This document shows positions 52,501-59,556 of a DNA stretch of 64,000 nt, piece after piece (the first letter of the stretch is position 1; each line of letters starts with the position of its first letter). The notes beneath the pieces are model-generated. The model ran no database searches, was not told the DNA's origin, and saw only the letters and a program-made list of their open reading frames with translations. The position numbers and the translations under genes are program-made. Source of the DNA: Phycisphaerae bacterium (GTDB lineage Bacteria > Planctomycetota > Phycisphaerae > UBA1845 > Fen-1342); NCBI GenBank assembly GCA_028279405.1, contig JANQNU010000036.1, positions 248,001-312,000 of the forward strand, given 5' to 3'.

Positions 52501-54119
52501 GTGACGGCGTTCGTTGCGACGTCGTAGTCGGTGAAGCACGACTCGGTGAACAGCTTGGTCACCTGACCGGTAGCGGTGTCGCGATCGTATTTGCGGATCC
52601 AGACGGGATCGGTGTTCGCGTCGTCGGTGGTGAAGAGCACGTCGAGGAACAGCTCGCCCCAGTTGTTGGTCTCCATATAGCGCGTTGTGCCGTTGTGCGT
52701 GATCTTGCAACGCGCCGCCCAGTCGTTGCGGTTGCTGCTGGATTGCGTTGTATAGGTCAGCTCAAAGACCTCGGCGCCCGCGCCGCTACCACCGCCGCCG
52801 CAGCAACCGCCACCGCCGCCGACACCACCGGCGATGGTCTGCTTGTCACAACGGTTGCTGGAGTCGTACTCGAACTGGTAGGTGGCGTAGTCGTCGACCT
52901 GCGCATCGGTCGCGGTCAGTACGTTGGTCAGCGCCGCCTCGGCGCGATCGAAGTGCTCTGACCGCAGGATAAACTTCAATTCGTGCGCGTGACCCGGATG
53001 CGTATTGTCGTTGAAGGTCTCGTTCTCCCAGTAGCGATAGTGGACCGTTCGAACGATGCTCAGGTTGGCGCCGGTGTCGCTGGTCTTGCGGGTCTTGACG
53101 ACCACGCGGATCAGGTCGCCGACCTCGCCCACACCGTCGTCGTAGGTGCTCAGGCTGTCCTGATAGGTGAACTCGACCCGCGCCATCAGGTCGGCATCGG
53201 TAGTCCCCGAACTCTTGAACACCCGGATATAGTCCAGCTTGCCGCTGTTGTCGCCGCTGGAGAGGTAGGTGTAGCGGAAGTGGTGGCCGGATGGGTCGGT
53301 AATGTAGTCGATCCGCCCGCTGCCGTCATAGAAGACCGACAGACGGTTGCCGTACAGGTCCTTTATGTATTTCAGATTTCCACGCTCGACTGCTGTCGAG
53401 TGATCGAAGTCGTAGAAGATGAAGAGTGTGCCATCGGGGAATTCGATGCGGTACGTATCTGCGGGATCGCCGGCGTGCTCATGTGACAACACGGCGAAGG
53501 TGTCGTCGTTCGCATCAAACGTATAACTCCCAGTATTGTTAAACAAGAAGGTTCGCCGTGCGTTCGAGCGCCAAGTAATGTCCGCATCCGCGTTGGCGAC
53601 CGCCACCTCCTTAACTAGGTTCATCATGTACGTATGGAACCAGTGGTAACCCTGTGACGTGTCGCCAGGACCGTTTGATTGGTGCTCAAACGTCCGATGG
53701 TGCTTCCATTGGACTACCGAACGCCCCTTCGACGGTAGTAATAGGTCGGCCTTGCTTTCATGCACGGCTCCGGAGTGGCTAAAGACGAGGCCGATGTTCC
53801 GTCGGCTCCAGAGATCTCCGCTGGCCTCGATTGGCGAGAGTCCAATCCGTCGTGCTGAATCGTCCCAACCGCCGCCGCCGGGAGGTAGAGGCGGCGGACC
53901 TTCCCATCGTATGCAGCCATCCCCGTAGGTCTCCTCGCCTCCACCTGGAACACAGTCGCCACAGATCACGACTTCCCCAAAATAGTCCACACCCCAGGTA
54001 AAATCGCCAATCCTCATCCCTGGGAATGGTGTTACGTTCTGAGCGGTGCACTTCTCCTCGATGGCAGGAAATAGGCATAACAAGATCGTGCCGATCACGG
54101 GCGCTCTGTATGTGTACAT
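46509..54119 (-). CDS. giant RHS/YD-repeat protein with metalloprotease-like C-terminal tip
   Basis: Secreted protein of 2536 residues. AGGAGG precedes the ATG at 54119; a signal peptide (APVIGTILLCLFPAIEEKCTAQ) follows. The body is a long series of YD repeats (YDxxGRxxxxxxxxG and similar), which fold into a closed beta-shell. A Gly/Cys-rich stretch lies near residue 430-445. Two lectin-like beta-sandwich insertions (about 1675-1850 and 1850-1990) break the repeats. The RHS core ends with RYLTRDPIGPIGGNNRYALRLHSPLNSLDPAGL at about 2300-2332. The last 200 residues are a distinct tip with AYTVKHEMVHEAAARR at about 2445-2460, an HExxH zinc-protease motif, and several cysteines. The tip region has lower GC. 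Toxin or processing function is inferred from the architecture. Confidence 0.92.
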   Translation of the reverse strand: MYTYRAPVIGTILLCLFPAIEEKCTAQNVTPFPGMRIGDFTWGVDYFGEVVICGDCVPGGGEETYGDGCIRWEGPPPLPPGGGGWDDSARRIGLSPIEASGDLWSRRNIGLVFSHSGAVHESKADLLLPSKGRSVVQWKHHRTFEHQSNGPGDTSQGYHWFHTYMMNLVKEVAVANADADITWRSNARRTFLFNNTGSYTFDANDDTFAVLSHEHAGDPADTYRIEFPDGTLFIFYDFDHSTAVERGNLKYIKDLYGNRLSVFYDGSGRIDYITDPSGHHFRYTYLSSGDNSGKLDYIRVFKSSGTTDADLMARVEFTYQDSLSTYDDGVGEVGDLIRVVVKTRKTSDTGANLSIVRTVHYRYWENETFNDNTHPGHAHELKFILRSEHFDRAEAALTNVLTATDAQVDDYATYQFEYDSSNRCDKQTIAGGVGGGGGCCGGGGSGAGAEVFELTYTTQSSSNRNDWAARCKITHNGTTRYMETNNWGELFLDVLFTTDDANTDPVWIRKYDRDTATGQVTKLFTESCFTDYDVATNAVTTDNDGLVFVYTYDANAKRIASKRVRKYSESDGSAKYLGLWEYTDSSFGYRTLYHLDASYVYPTETTNSADSSRIQTDYQYVFYVDSGDDDGDTNSTEDSDRPLVVKVIRPTIPTSENGPNVAVEEFTYIDDVGRPRWTKDAEGNVDYQSYNNLTGNLAYTVSDVNTGTTQGSISPIRIVTPEQENMVNLWATWTGAAPKDTMATPAYDFQTSSGVKRETKRSFDRVGRLRWQESPDGDKTYFAYNDSETITYPNFDSTTDKTAAPIRRVLTDEDGRTEQTISIATSMTVNDPPNGATDLSGQTNWVAWTKTTYDGNLQQSSVQRYHTIPTSGDGSSGTNYYEMTYSYAADNVKKVKTVQVKDHEGGYTRTTTDAIGRRTKLERTTQESMGSPTGYVTITEWLYDQATPGTGDSRGRLGLVTQVKSYYDSSNSNSTSFTYDFRRRLLLATPPNAPYTLNKYDNLSRMVASATYSTAPASAADPTTTSTNRLRLNEMSYDKQGRVYQTERHEVLTNGTLDSSLTTDTYYDRANRRVAIVSPGGGAQITEYNGAGEVTETQIARSVGSTIYSSGAFDYTSDNPVIEMSQLTYDSGGRVIETNHWVLEAGASGTIDPAVPGAKGMASKTRAYYDDADRNKQNTSFGTYADGGVDGPMNGSRTDPSPYNASSPETASPTVHVSTSTFDTAGRLQKMVAPDGMETTYEYDDLGRRTKMTEDAAMSGKQRVTLYAYDGNGKLTKITAEAVGEYDAGHSGLDNQVTEYKYEDNVSSVWLTKIHYPGSDGQPSTASADTVTFTYNVDGTVATRTDQNSSVITYDYDTLRRKTHERVTAIGSGVDNAILQLVWTYDSHGRISGIASRDSSTKDSGTVGNEVEFTYNGYGQLIKDEQEYDGLVDGSTLAVEYAWTENGTDNHSRLDYVEYPNDRKVYMYYGAASSTDDAFSRVAAIRGTASGDAYVAYTFAGLSELVGRKADNTSGSAGNDTFLDYDTGTDDEYNGKDIFGRVVSQLVSSADEATTRDDIDYEANEDGSPKFADQAVQFMRPYSAIYTYDTLNRLTNADVGVLNSGQTAVISEWSTPQEIDYTMDILGNFTAIDYKNSGASASQTRTHNATNEIVDVTYVAESVRKFVDDDFADNDTVDWAVADITGNGANNNDGTWSASSGQLQNDTVVAVTGAPDSGNGSVLLVDEGWFQDVRLSADIAVGSTENAGLVFGYQDHQNFWVILARPAATTFYVYEVSAGTWTLRTLGGSVSGSGGTYSIALDIRAGAINGIVAAGTLLLPAAFGTAAGQVGVWAGAGSAAVKADNFVCRDMGGQFTVDGRFTSTGANVRVNSGALEFYNSDEAGRLAISGIRMGVGIVEVDMKVENDVDGGIVLHYQNPSNYNFAVINDTGSSKRLLLWEVRDGKFTSKAFSSTFSLTDGQVYGLQCKVTESGGNQTLSFACDTDQDGSFSDETPLSTGTIDDTWSGGFVGLGRTTSATSTTITFDDFKAGDDQNADGDIADAGDHIWADYDFNDPMSSTWQKVSFTYDNNGNLTNDGVRQYVYDGWNRLAEVYMADSDKSDLGQRIASYEYDGRNRRMRKVVENRGTEYLAGDGGNTTMQFYYAGIASQPGWNIIETRDGSDRALRQWLWGWRYTDELVLMDVNSDPSDNNDCSPDTQAGSETAESELDRRYFYHQDRNWNVIALTGYQSPGIGGSSDGKIEQRISYTPYGTPTFRNGTTGAVELVGVNGSPFLDQGLLLDKEKDAYQNRWREYGTRASRYLTRDPIGPIGGNNRYALRLHSPLNSLDPAGLMAAPPEPIRTNIDFIPGFLLPEFLDIANDPNGNAQIGLTSLMDLNFGCQHPTKYKKLGCCEDGSGTKWQVEVKTRCTYSGSINIFISPVQIPPAWAARCPALISIANALTAYTVKHEMVHEAAARRIFVPFSLPPVTKTACGTQGAENMAEQIAAGNVAIANAIHQQRVRQWIEEGLAFDREELAIIRSFAAEFEAAMASCGL

Positions 54120-54130
54120 TGCTGAGCCTC

Positions 54131-54724
54131 CTATTGGCCTTTAGTTCTGTTCTGTTGGAATGTGATTGCCCGCCGGGCCCAGTCGCGCCAGGCAGGATCG
54201 TCGTCCTGGGCCGCGACCTGTTGCAGCCAAGCCAGCGTCTCGGATGTGCATTTGTCCTGGCGCAGGTGGACCCGCGCCAGTTGCCCGATGATCTCGATAT
54301 GATCAGGAGCGCGCTCCAGCGCGGCGCGCAGCAACTGCTCCGACTCGTCGTACTTGCCGACTTTCTCGTAAAGAACCCCCAGGTTGACCCGCGGCTGGCT
54401 GGCCCGCGGCATCAGCTTCGCCGCGTAGTTCAGGTGCCAGCCGGCATCGTAGTACTTCCCCAACTCCAACAGGCACACGCCTAGATTGCAGTGTGCCGGT
54501 CCGAAGAATGCATCGGCCGTCAGGCTTCGTCGCAGCAGCTTCTCGGCGTCCTCGAACCGCTCGTTCGCGAGCAGTTCCAACGCTTCGTCGTTCCAGCGCT
54601 GCGCCGCCAGCCGATCGCGGCGCGGAGCACCCGCCCCGTGCAGACCGCGCTCACGATGCGCGCAGCCGCACAGCTCAATGACGAGTCCCGCACCGAGCAA
54701 GATGCGCGTAATGCGCAGCCTCAT
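54131..54724 (-). CDS. TPR lipoprotein upstream of the RHS gene
   Basis: 197 residues. The signal sequence ends in IELCGCAH, a lipobox-like LCGC, so the mature protein is probably a lipoprotein. Three or more tetratricopeptide units follow (ANERFEDAEKLLRRSLTADAFFGPAHCNLGVCLLELGKYYDAG, VNLGVLYEKVGKYDESEQLLRAALERAPDHI). Its stop is directly followed by the AGGAGG and ATG of the RHS gene, so both belong to one operon. A scaffold for export or display of the RHS protein is inferred. Confidence 0.8.
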   Translation of the reverse strand: MRLRITRILLGAGLVIELCGCAHRERGLHGAGAPRRDRLAAQRWNDEALELLANERFEDAEKLLRRSLTADAFFGPAHCNLGVCLLELGKYYDAGWHLNYAAKLMPRASQPRVNLGVLYEKVGKYDESEQLLRAALERAPDHIEIIGQLARVHLRQDKCTSETLAWLQQVAAQDDDPAWRDWARRAITFQQNRTKGQ

Positions 54725-55272
54725 CGGCGCTTCTCGATTCCTGAGTTGTCAGAGACGGGGTTGTTTACCGTGACAATCCCGCTTATGTCTCACGCCTATT
54801 CATGCGCAGACCTGCCGACGAATGCAAGAAAAAAGTGCGCGACGAACACCGCGGAATGGGTTGCGCTGCGCGCTCATTCGACGCAAGCACCAGCCGGTTA
54901 GATAGTTAGCGCGCAGACCGCCCCGAAAAAAAAGAACGCGCATCGAGTAACATGGGGGCGATTTCCGTCGAGCGCGCGCGAACCAGTGTTGCCAAAACAT
55001 GTTTCAACACCTGTTAACAGCAAGGTTGTTTCGATGAAGGGCGCTGGCAGTCACCGTTCGGGCGGCGCATGCATTCATTGTTGGATGGTGTTGGAGCGCG
55101 ATGGACAGTCTGGACCAGCTTGTCAACACCGTGCGCGCACGAAGATGGTTTTTTCTTGCAAACGAATTGCGCGATGACTACGCTTCTCAGCAGTGCGGGC
55201 GTGGGCTTCTTGTCGAAGCCTGGTTACGGGCGCTCTCATTTCTGAACAACATTGCAGGTGGGAGATGCAATC
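54725..55272. other. intergenic region without gene, divergent promoters expected
   Basis: About 550 bases. No gene could be supported. An A8 tract at 54928-54935 and several short TTGNNN/TANNNT pairs are present but no promoter is convincing. Confidence 0.4.
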
Positions 55273-56061
55273 ATGTCGACACGCACGTTGCAACAACGCG
55301 CAGGCGTATCTGCATTGGCCGTATTGACGGCAGTCCTTTGTGCGGCTGCATCGCCGTTCAGCTTCCATCCATCGCATTCGTATTCGGTCATGTGGTACTA
55401 CACCTCGTGGACCGAAATGGATGGGGTGGCATTGGGCCATGTCGACCAGCTCATGGCGGATGCTATGTTGGACGACAATTCACTTGCCTGTCTGAATCTC
55501 TCACAACTCCAGTCCGATGGTGTCTTCGAGGGTCTGCGAACATGGTACGAGGCGAACACTAGTGCTTACACGACCGCACTTCAGGCGCTCCGCGATGCGG
55601 AGGCCAAGGTGCGTTACTGGGAGGCCGCGATCGGCAACGGCGAAGATCGCGCGACGGAACTAGCGTCCGCCCAAACGGCGTTGACCACTGCGCAGTCATC
55701 GTACAACACGCAGGTGGCAGCAGCGCGCACCGCGTCGATCTCTGGATTGACCACGGAGCAAACGACGCTCGCCGATGCGCTGACCGACAACTCGGGGCCG
55801 ATGCCTTATCGCGTACTTGAGTTGACTAGTGCGCAACTGCAGGGGTTGGAGGACGCGCTCGAGACGCTCCGCCAGCAGCTAGCGGTCGCAACGTCTGCGC
55901 AGCAGCGCGCCACGGCACGGTCGACGTTCGATAGCGCCGTTACGACGGCAATTGGATCGGGGAACGTAAGCACACTAACGAGCGTTCAGGCATACCTCGG
56001 CACTGTCGCACATCGCGTGATGATGTCGCGATGTGAGGTGTTGCATGGTGTGACGCACTAA
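55273..56061 (+). CDS. secreted coiled-coil protein of unknown function
   Basis: 262 residues. The ATG at 55273 follows GGGAG at about nine bases and starts a signal peptide (GVSALAVLTAVLCAAASPF). The first mature part is short and polar; from about 90 to 240 the sequence is Ala/Thr/Gln-rich and predicted helical, with many heptad-like repeats (LRDAEAKVRYWEAAIGNGEDRATELASAQTALTTAQSSYNTQVAAARTA). It is not a family I recognise. It precedes the type II secretion operon by about 220 bases and is a plausible client or stalk protein. Confidence 0.7.
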   Translation: MSTRTLQQRAGVSALAVLTAVLCAAASPFSFHPSHSYSVMWYYTSWTEMDGVALGHVDQLMADAMLDDNSLACLNLSQLQSDGVFEGLRTWYEANTSAYTTALQALRDAEAKVRYWEAAIGNGEDRATELASAQTALTTAQSSYNTQVAAARTASISGLTTEQTTLADALTDNSGPMPYRVLELTSAQLQGLEDALETLRQQLAVATSAQQRATARSTFDSAVTTAIGSGNVSTLTSVQAYLGTVAHRVMMSRCEVLHGVTH

Positions 56062-56217
56062 TTAGCCTAACCACATTCCTGAGCCGCGCTCGCTGGGACG
56101 GAGGATGGCAAGAGAGCGGCGATAAGATTATTGGTGTTTGTGGTTCGCTTCGCCGGCTGCGCTAGCAGGTCGGTTGCAGGCGCACCGGGCGGTTTCTTTG
56201 TCGGGAACAAACAAACG

Positions 56218-56250
56218 CCCCCTGCGACTCGTGAGAGGAGCCGCAGGGGG
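56218..56250 (+). other. strong hairpin in the gspD operon leader
   Basis: A perfect nine-pair stem CCCCCTGCG/CGCAGGGGG with an inner CTC/GAG pairing lies 33 bases before the gspD GTG. No T run follows. It may be an attenuator, a regulatory-protein site or a messenger-stabilising element. Confidence 0.6.
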
Positions 56251-56283
56251 ACATAAGCGACGCCTACTCCCGGAGGAGCAGAC

Positions 56284-59200
56284 GTGTCACGGTCAAGTTC
56301 TGTCTTCGCACGTCAAGAATGGAAGCAAATCAGACCCAATCGAGGGCTTTGCGCTGGACTCGCTCTCGTGCTCGTTTGCACTATAGCCGCTGACGCGGCC
56401 GATGCAGCGCCGGAAAATATGAAATTTGGCCGGGGCGTTCGCGCCGCGCCACCAATGCTGGACTTCGGCGACGTTGTCCGTGGACGCCCCTATGTAAGAG
56501 AAGTGGGGGTGCAACTTATAGGGCGTGAGCCAGTAGCCCTAACGGCGGGGTCGGACTGTGTTTGCTTGACGCCGGCGCCGGAACGGCTCACGGCGATGCC
56601 GGGTAGGGCGTTTACCTGGTCCCTGAAGTTGGAGACCTGCTCGTTGCTTGGTGACGTCCGTAGCCGCGCGTGGCTGCAGGACATGTCGGGGCGGGTCGTA
56701 CTCGATCTACCCGTGCGCTACCGCGTCGTACCCTCGGTGTTCGCCGAGCCGCCTGCGCTCCATATGGGGATTCTCGGCAACGAGCCGGCTGACCTGCTGG
56801 TCCGAATTCACTCCGCTGACGAGGAACGCCGGGTTCTCGCCGTAGGATGTGGTCATCCGGGTGTGCTTGTTGAAGCCCAGGACCGGACGTTCGCCCCGGG
56901 TGCGCCAGCGACGCTTCGTGTGTTGGTCCAAGCGGGCGCGCCGGGACCGTTTTCGGCGGTCGTCTGGGTGGATACCGACGATCCGGAACGCCCGCGACTG
57001 CGGATTCCGATCGTCGCGACGCACGTGCCGGGAGCCAAATGCGATCCACGGGCCGTGAACTTCGGCGAGGTTCCATTCGGTTCATCACAGACGCACGAAT
57101 TGCTCATCGATTGCCCGCCCGGGACGACGATCAGCGGACTGCGATCGTCCGACGACGCGGTTCGGGTGACACAAACCAGGACCGCTGCGCGCGCGGGAAG
57201 CGAAGATATGCAGGTGCGGGTCACGCTGTCGTCGAGTCCCGAATTGCGGCTCGGTATCTTCTCCGGTCGGTTGACAGCCGATTGTCGGGGCGCGTACGAC
57301 GGCAAGATCTACTTCCATTACCGGGGCCGGGTCGTGCCCCCGACTGCTAACGATGTTTCGACGGACGAACGTGGGAATGGGGCGCCGGGCGCGGCGTTCG
57401 CCGGCGTTTGTTTGCTGCTGCCCGCGCTCTTGTCGGCAGACGAAGCCGTGCGGCTCGATTTTCCGGAGAGCGTCGAGCTGCGGATCCTCATCGACTACGT
57501 GGCGCGCACGCTGGGACTCAACGTGCTCTACGATGCGAACCAGGTTCGCCAGGAAGTATCGATGCGAGTCACGAATACCGTGAACCGCGACGAGTTGCTG
57601 CCGTTACTCCGGGCCGTGCTGCGCAGTCGCAACCTGGCGCTGCTGCCACGAATGGCGGACTGGTATGAGGTGGTACCCACCGACCAGTTCGCGGCGCGGG
57701 TTGGTGCGTCGGTCGAGGCGATTCCTGACGGTAATGGCGACAACGAGGTTCTGAGCCTGCTGATCCCGCTGGACTTCGCCGACCCGCAGCAGGTGAGCAC
57801 GGCGCTGAAGCCGTACTTGCACAAGAACGCGGCTATTTCGGTCAGTGGGCGTCGGCTCGTCCTGACCGACTTCGTCAACAACCTGCGCCGGGCGCAGGCC
57901 GTCGCGGCGCAATTGGACCAACCGGCGACAGCCCATGAGATCACGGCAATTGCTGTCCGGCATCGATCGCCGATCGAACTTGCTGCCACAATCAACGATC
58001 TGCTCCGCGAGCCCGGTGCGCCGAAGCTGCCCGGCGTCCGGTCCAGCGCGGCGGTCCAGCCTGGGCCGGAGGGCGCCAGTCTGCTCGTGCTCGGCTCCGT
58101 TGCGCTGGCGCAACGGGTTCAGTCTCTCGTGGAGCGGTTCGATGTCCCTTCCGATCGGCTGACGCGAAGCTACAACCCGCAGTACATCACCGCGGCGCGC
58201 CTACGTACACTGATCGAGCAATTGTTGCCGCAATACGACTTGCTACTGGCGGCGGACGAGTTTTCGAACACGTTGATCGTCGAGGCTCCCGACGCCGCCC
58301 ATACACGGATCGTCGAGATCATTGCACAGTTCGATCGGGCGCGGATCAACGCCGCGACGCCGCAACGGATTTACAGGCTGCTGAACCGTCGGGCAGACGA
58401 CATGTTTGCGACCCTCGGCAGTCTCTTGCTTGGGGAAGATGCAAATGCCGGCGCAGCTGGAACGTCCGCACAGAATCCGCTCACTTTCGCCAACGGCAGC
58501 GCTGGCGGGGCCGACTCCGCGCCGCGCGATGGCAACATCGGTCAGGCGACGAGCGGCGGGGTAACATCGAATGCGAATGGTGATGTTGCCGGTGCTGGCG
58601 GTCGGGCCGTGACGACGGCGTTACGTGGCGAAGGATTCTCGCTGGCGCTCGACGAGCACACCAATTCGATCATCGCGATCGCGACGCCGGAGGTTCATCG
58701 ACAGATTGAGGACCTGATCCGGCAGCTCGATCGACGCCGGCCACAGGTGTTGATCGAAGTAACGCTCGTGTCGGTCAGCGTGGAAGAGAGCGTCAATCTC
58801 GGCGTCGAGCTGCAAACGCTCGACCTCGGCGATTCGTGGGACTTTTTGCTGTTCACGTCCTATGGGCTGACAAACGTAAACACGACTACCGGGCAGCGCA
58901 CGCTCGCCGTCGCGCCCGGCGGCAGCGGGATCCTGCTCGCGCCGGACGAAGTGCCGATCGTGCTGCAAGCGTTGCAGTCCAGGGGCACGACACGGGTTTA
59001 CTCGGCGCCGCGAATCCTGGTCGACGACAACGCAACCGGTCGGATCGAAAGCGTGGCCGAGGCGCCATTCACGAGCGTCAATGCATCGGACACGGTTGCG
59101 ACGACGGCCTTCGCTGGCTTTGCCAAGGCGGGTACGCAGTTGACGATCGAGCCGCACATCGCCGAAGGGGACCACCTTGAGATCGAATACGACCTGACGG

Positions 59201-59556
59201 TGAGCTCCTTCACCGGCAGCGGCGGCGCGAATACGCCGCCCCCCCGGAGTTCGGACGCGATCAGCAGCACGATTCGGGTCCCCGACGGGCACACGGTGGT
59301 TGTAGGGGGGCTGCTGACCGAAACGCTTGCCGAGTCAACTAGCCAGGTGCCGGGTATCGGCGACGTGCCAATCCTCGGTTGGCTCTTCGGATCGCGGTCG
59401 GACAGTCGAAGCAAGGTGCGGCTCTATGCGTTCATTCGCCCGTCAGTGTTGCGCGACGAGGCTTTTGCCGACCTGCGTTACCTGAGCCAGCGGGATCTCG
59501 AAGCCGCCGACGTCGACGATGGCATGCCGCCGACCCGTTTGCAGACAATGAGGTGA
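56284..59556 (+). CDS. gspD: type II secretion secretin GspD fused to an N-terminal DUF1573-like module
   Basis: 1090 residues in one frame. GTG at 56284 follows GGAGGA. A signal peptide (LCAGLALVLVCTIAADAADA) leads to a beta-rich part (about 30-345) with two or three DUF1573/Ig-like repeats (MLDFGDVVRGRPYVREVGVQL; NFGEVPFGSSQTHELLI) and single cysteines in each. At about 360-380 lies an internal hydrophobic stretch (GAAFAGVCLLLPALLSADEA) that looks like a second, buried signal peptide, after which the secretin begins: N0 (VRLDFPESVELRILIDYVARTLGLNV), N1-N3 repeats (about 480-720) and the secretin domain (VLIEVTLVSVSVEESVNLGVELQ, VPGIGDVPILGWLFGSRS). A GTG at 57334 could start an independent secretin. 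gspE follows without a gap. Confidence 0.85.
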   Translation: MSRSSSVFARQEWKQIRPNRGLCAGLALVLVCTIAADAADAAPENMKFGRGVRAAPPMLDFGDVVRGRPYVREVGVQLIGREPVALTAGSDCVCLTPAPERLTAMPGRAFTWSLKLETCSLLGDVRSRAWLQDMSGRVVLDLPVRYRVVPSVFAEPPALHMGILGNEPADLLVRIHSADEERRVLAVGCGHPGVLVEAQDRTFAPGAPATLRVLVQAGAPGPFSAVVWVDTDDPERPRLRIPIVATHVPGAKCDPRAVNFGEVPFGSSQTHELLIDCPPGTTISGLRSSDDAVRVTQTRTAARAGSEDMQVRVTLSSSPELRLGIFSGRLTADCRGAYDGKIYFHYRGRVVPPTANDVSTDERGNGAPGAAFAGVCLLLPALLSADEAVRLDFPESVELRILIDYVARTLGLNVLYDANQVRQEVSMRVTNTVNRDELLPLLRAVLRSRNLALLPRMADWYEVVPTDQFAARVGASVEAIPDGNGDNEVLSLLIPLDFADPQQVSTALKPYLHKNAAISVSGRRLVLTDFVNNLRRAQAVAAQLDQPATAHEITAIAVRHRSPIELAATINDLLREPGAPKLPGVRSSAAVQPGPEGASLLVLGSVALAQRVQSLVERFDVPSDRLTRSYNPQYITAARLRTLIEQLLPQYDLLLAADEFSNTLIVEAPDAAHTRIVEIIAQFDRARINAATPQRIYRLLNRRADDMFATLGSLLLGEDANAGAAGTSAQNPLTFANGSAGGADSAPRDGNIGQATSGGVTSNANGDVAGAGGRAVTTALRGEGFSLALDEHTNSIIAIATPEVHRQIEDLIRQLDRRRPQVLIEVTLVSVSVEESVNLGVELQTLDLGDSWDFLLFTSYGLTNVNTTTGQRTLAVAPGGSGILLAPDEVPIVLQALQSRGTTRVYSAPRILVDDNATGRIESVAEAPFTSVNASDTVATTAFAGFAKAGTQLTIEPHIAEGDHLEIEYDLTVSSFTGSGGANTPPPRSSDAISSTIRVPDGHTVVVGGLLTETLAESTSQVPGIGDVPILGWLFGSRSDSRSKVRLYAFIRPSVLRDEAFADLRYLSQRDLEAADVDDGMPPTRLQTMR

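Noticed and set aside
54800-55000. Small minus-strand frame upstream of the TPR lipoprotein
   Set aside because: Arg/Cys-rich, no ribosome binding site, composition of non-coding DNA.
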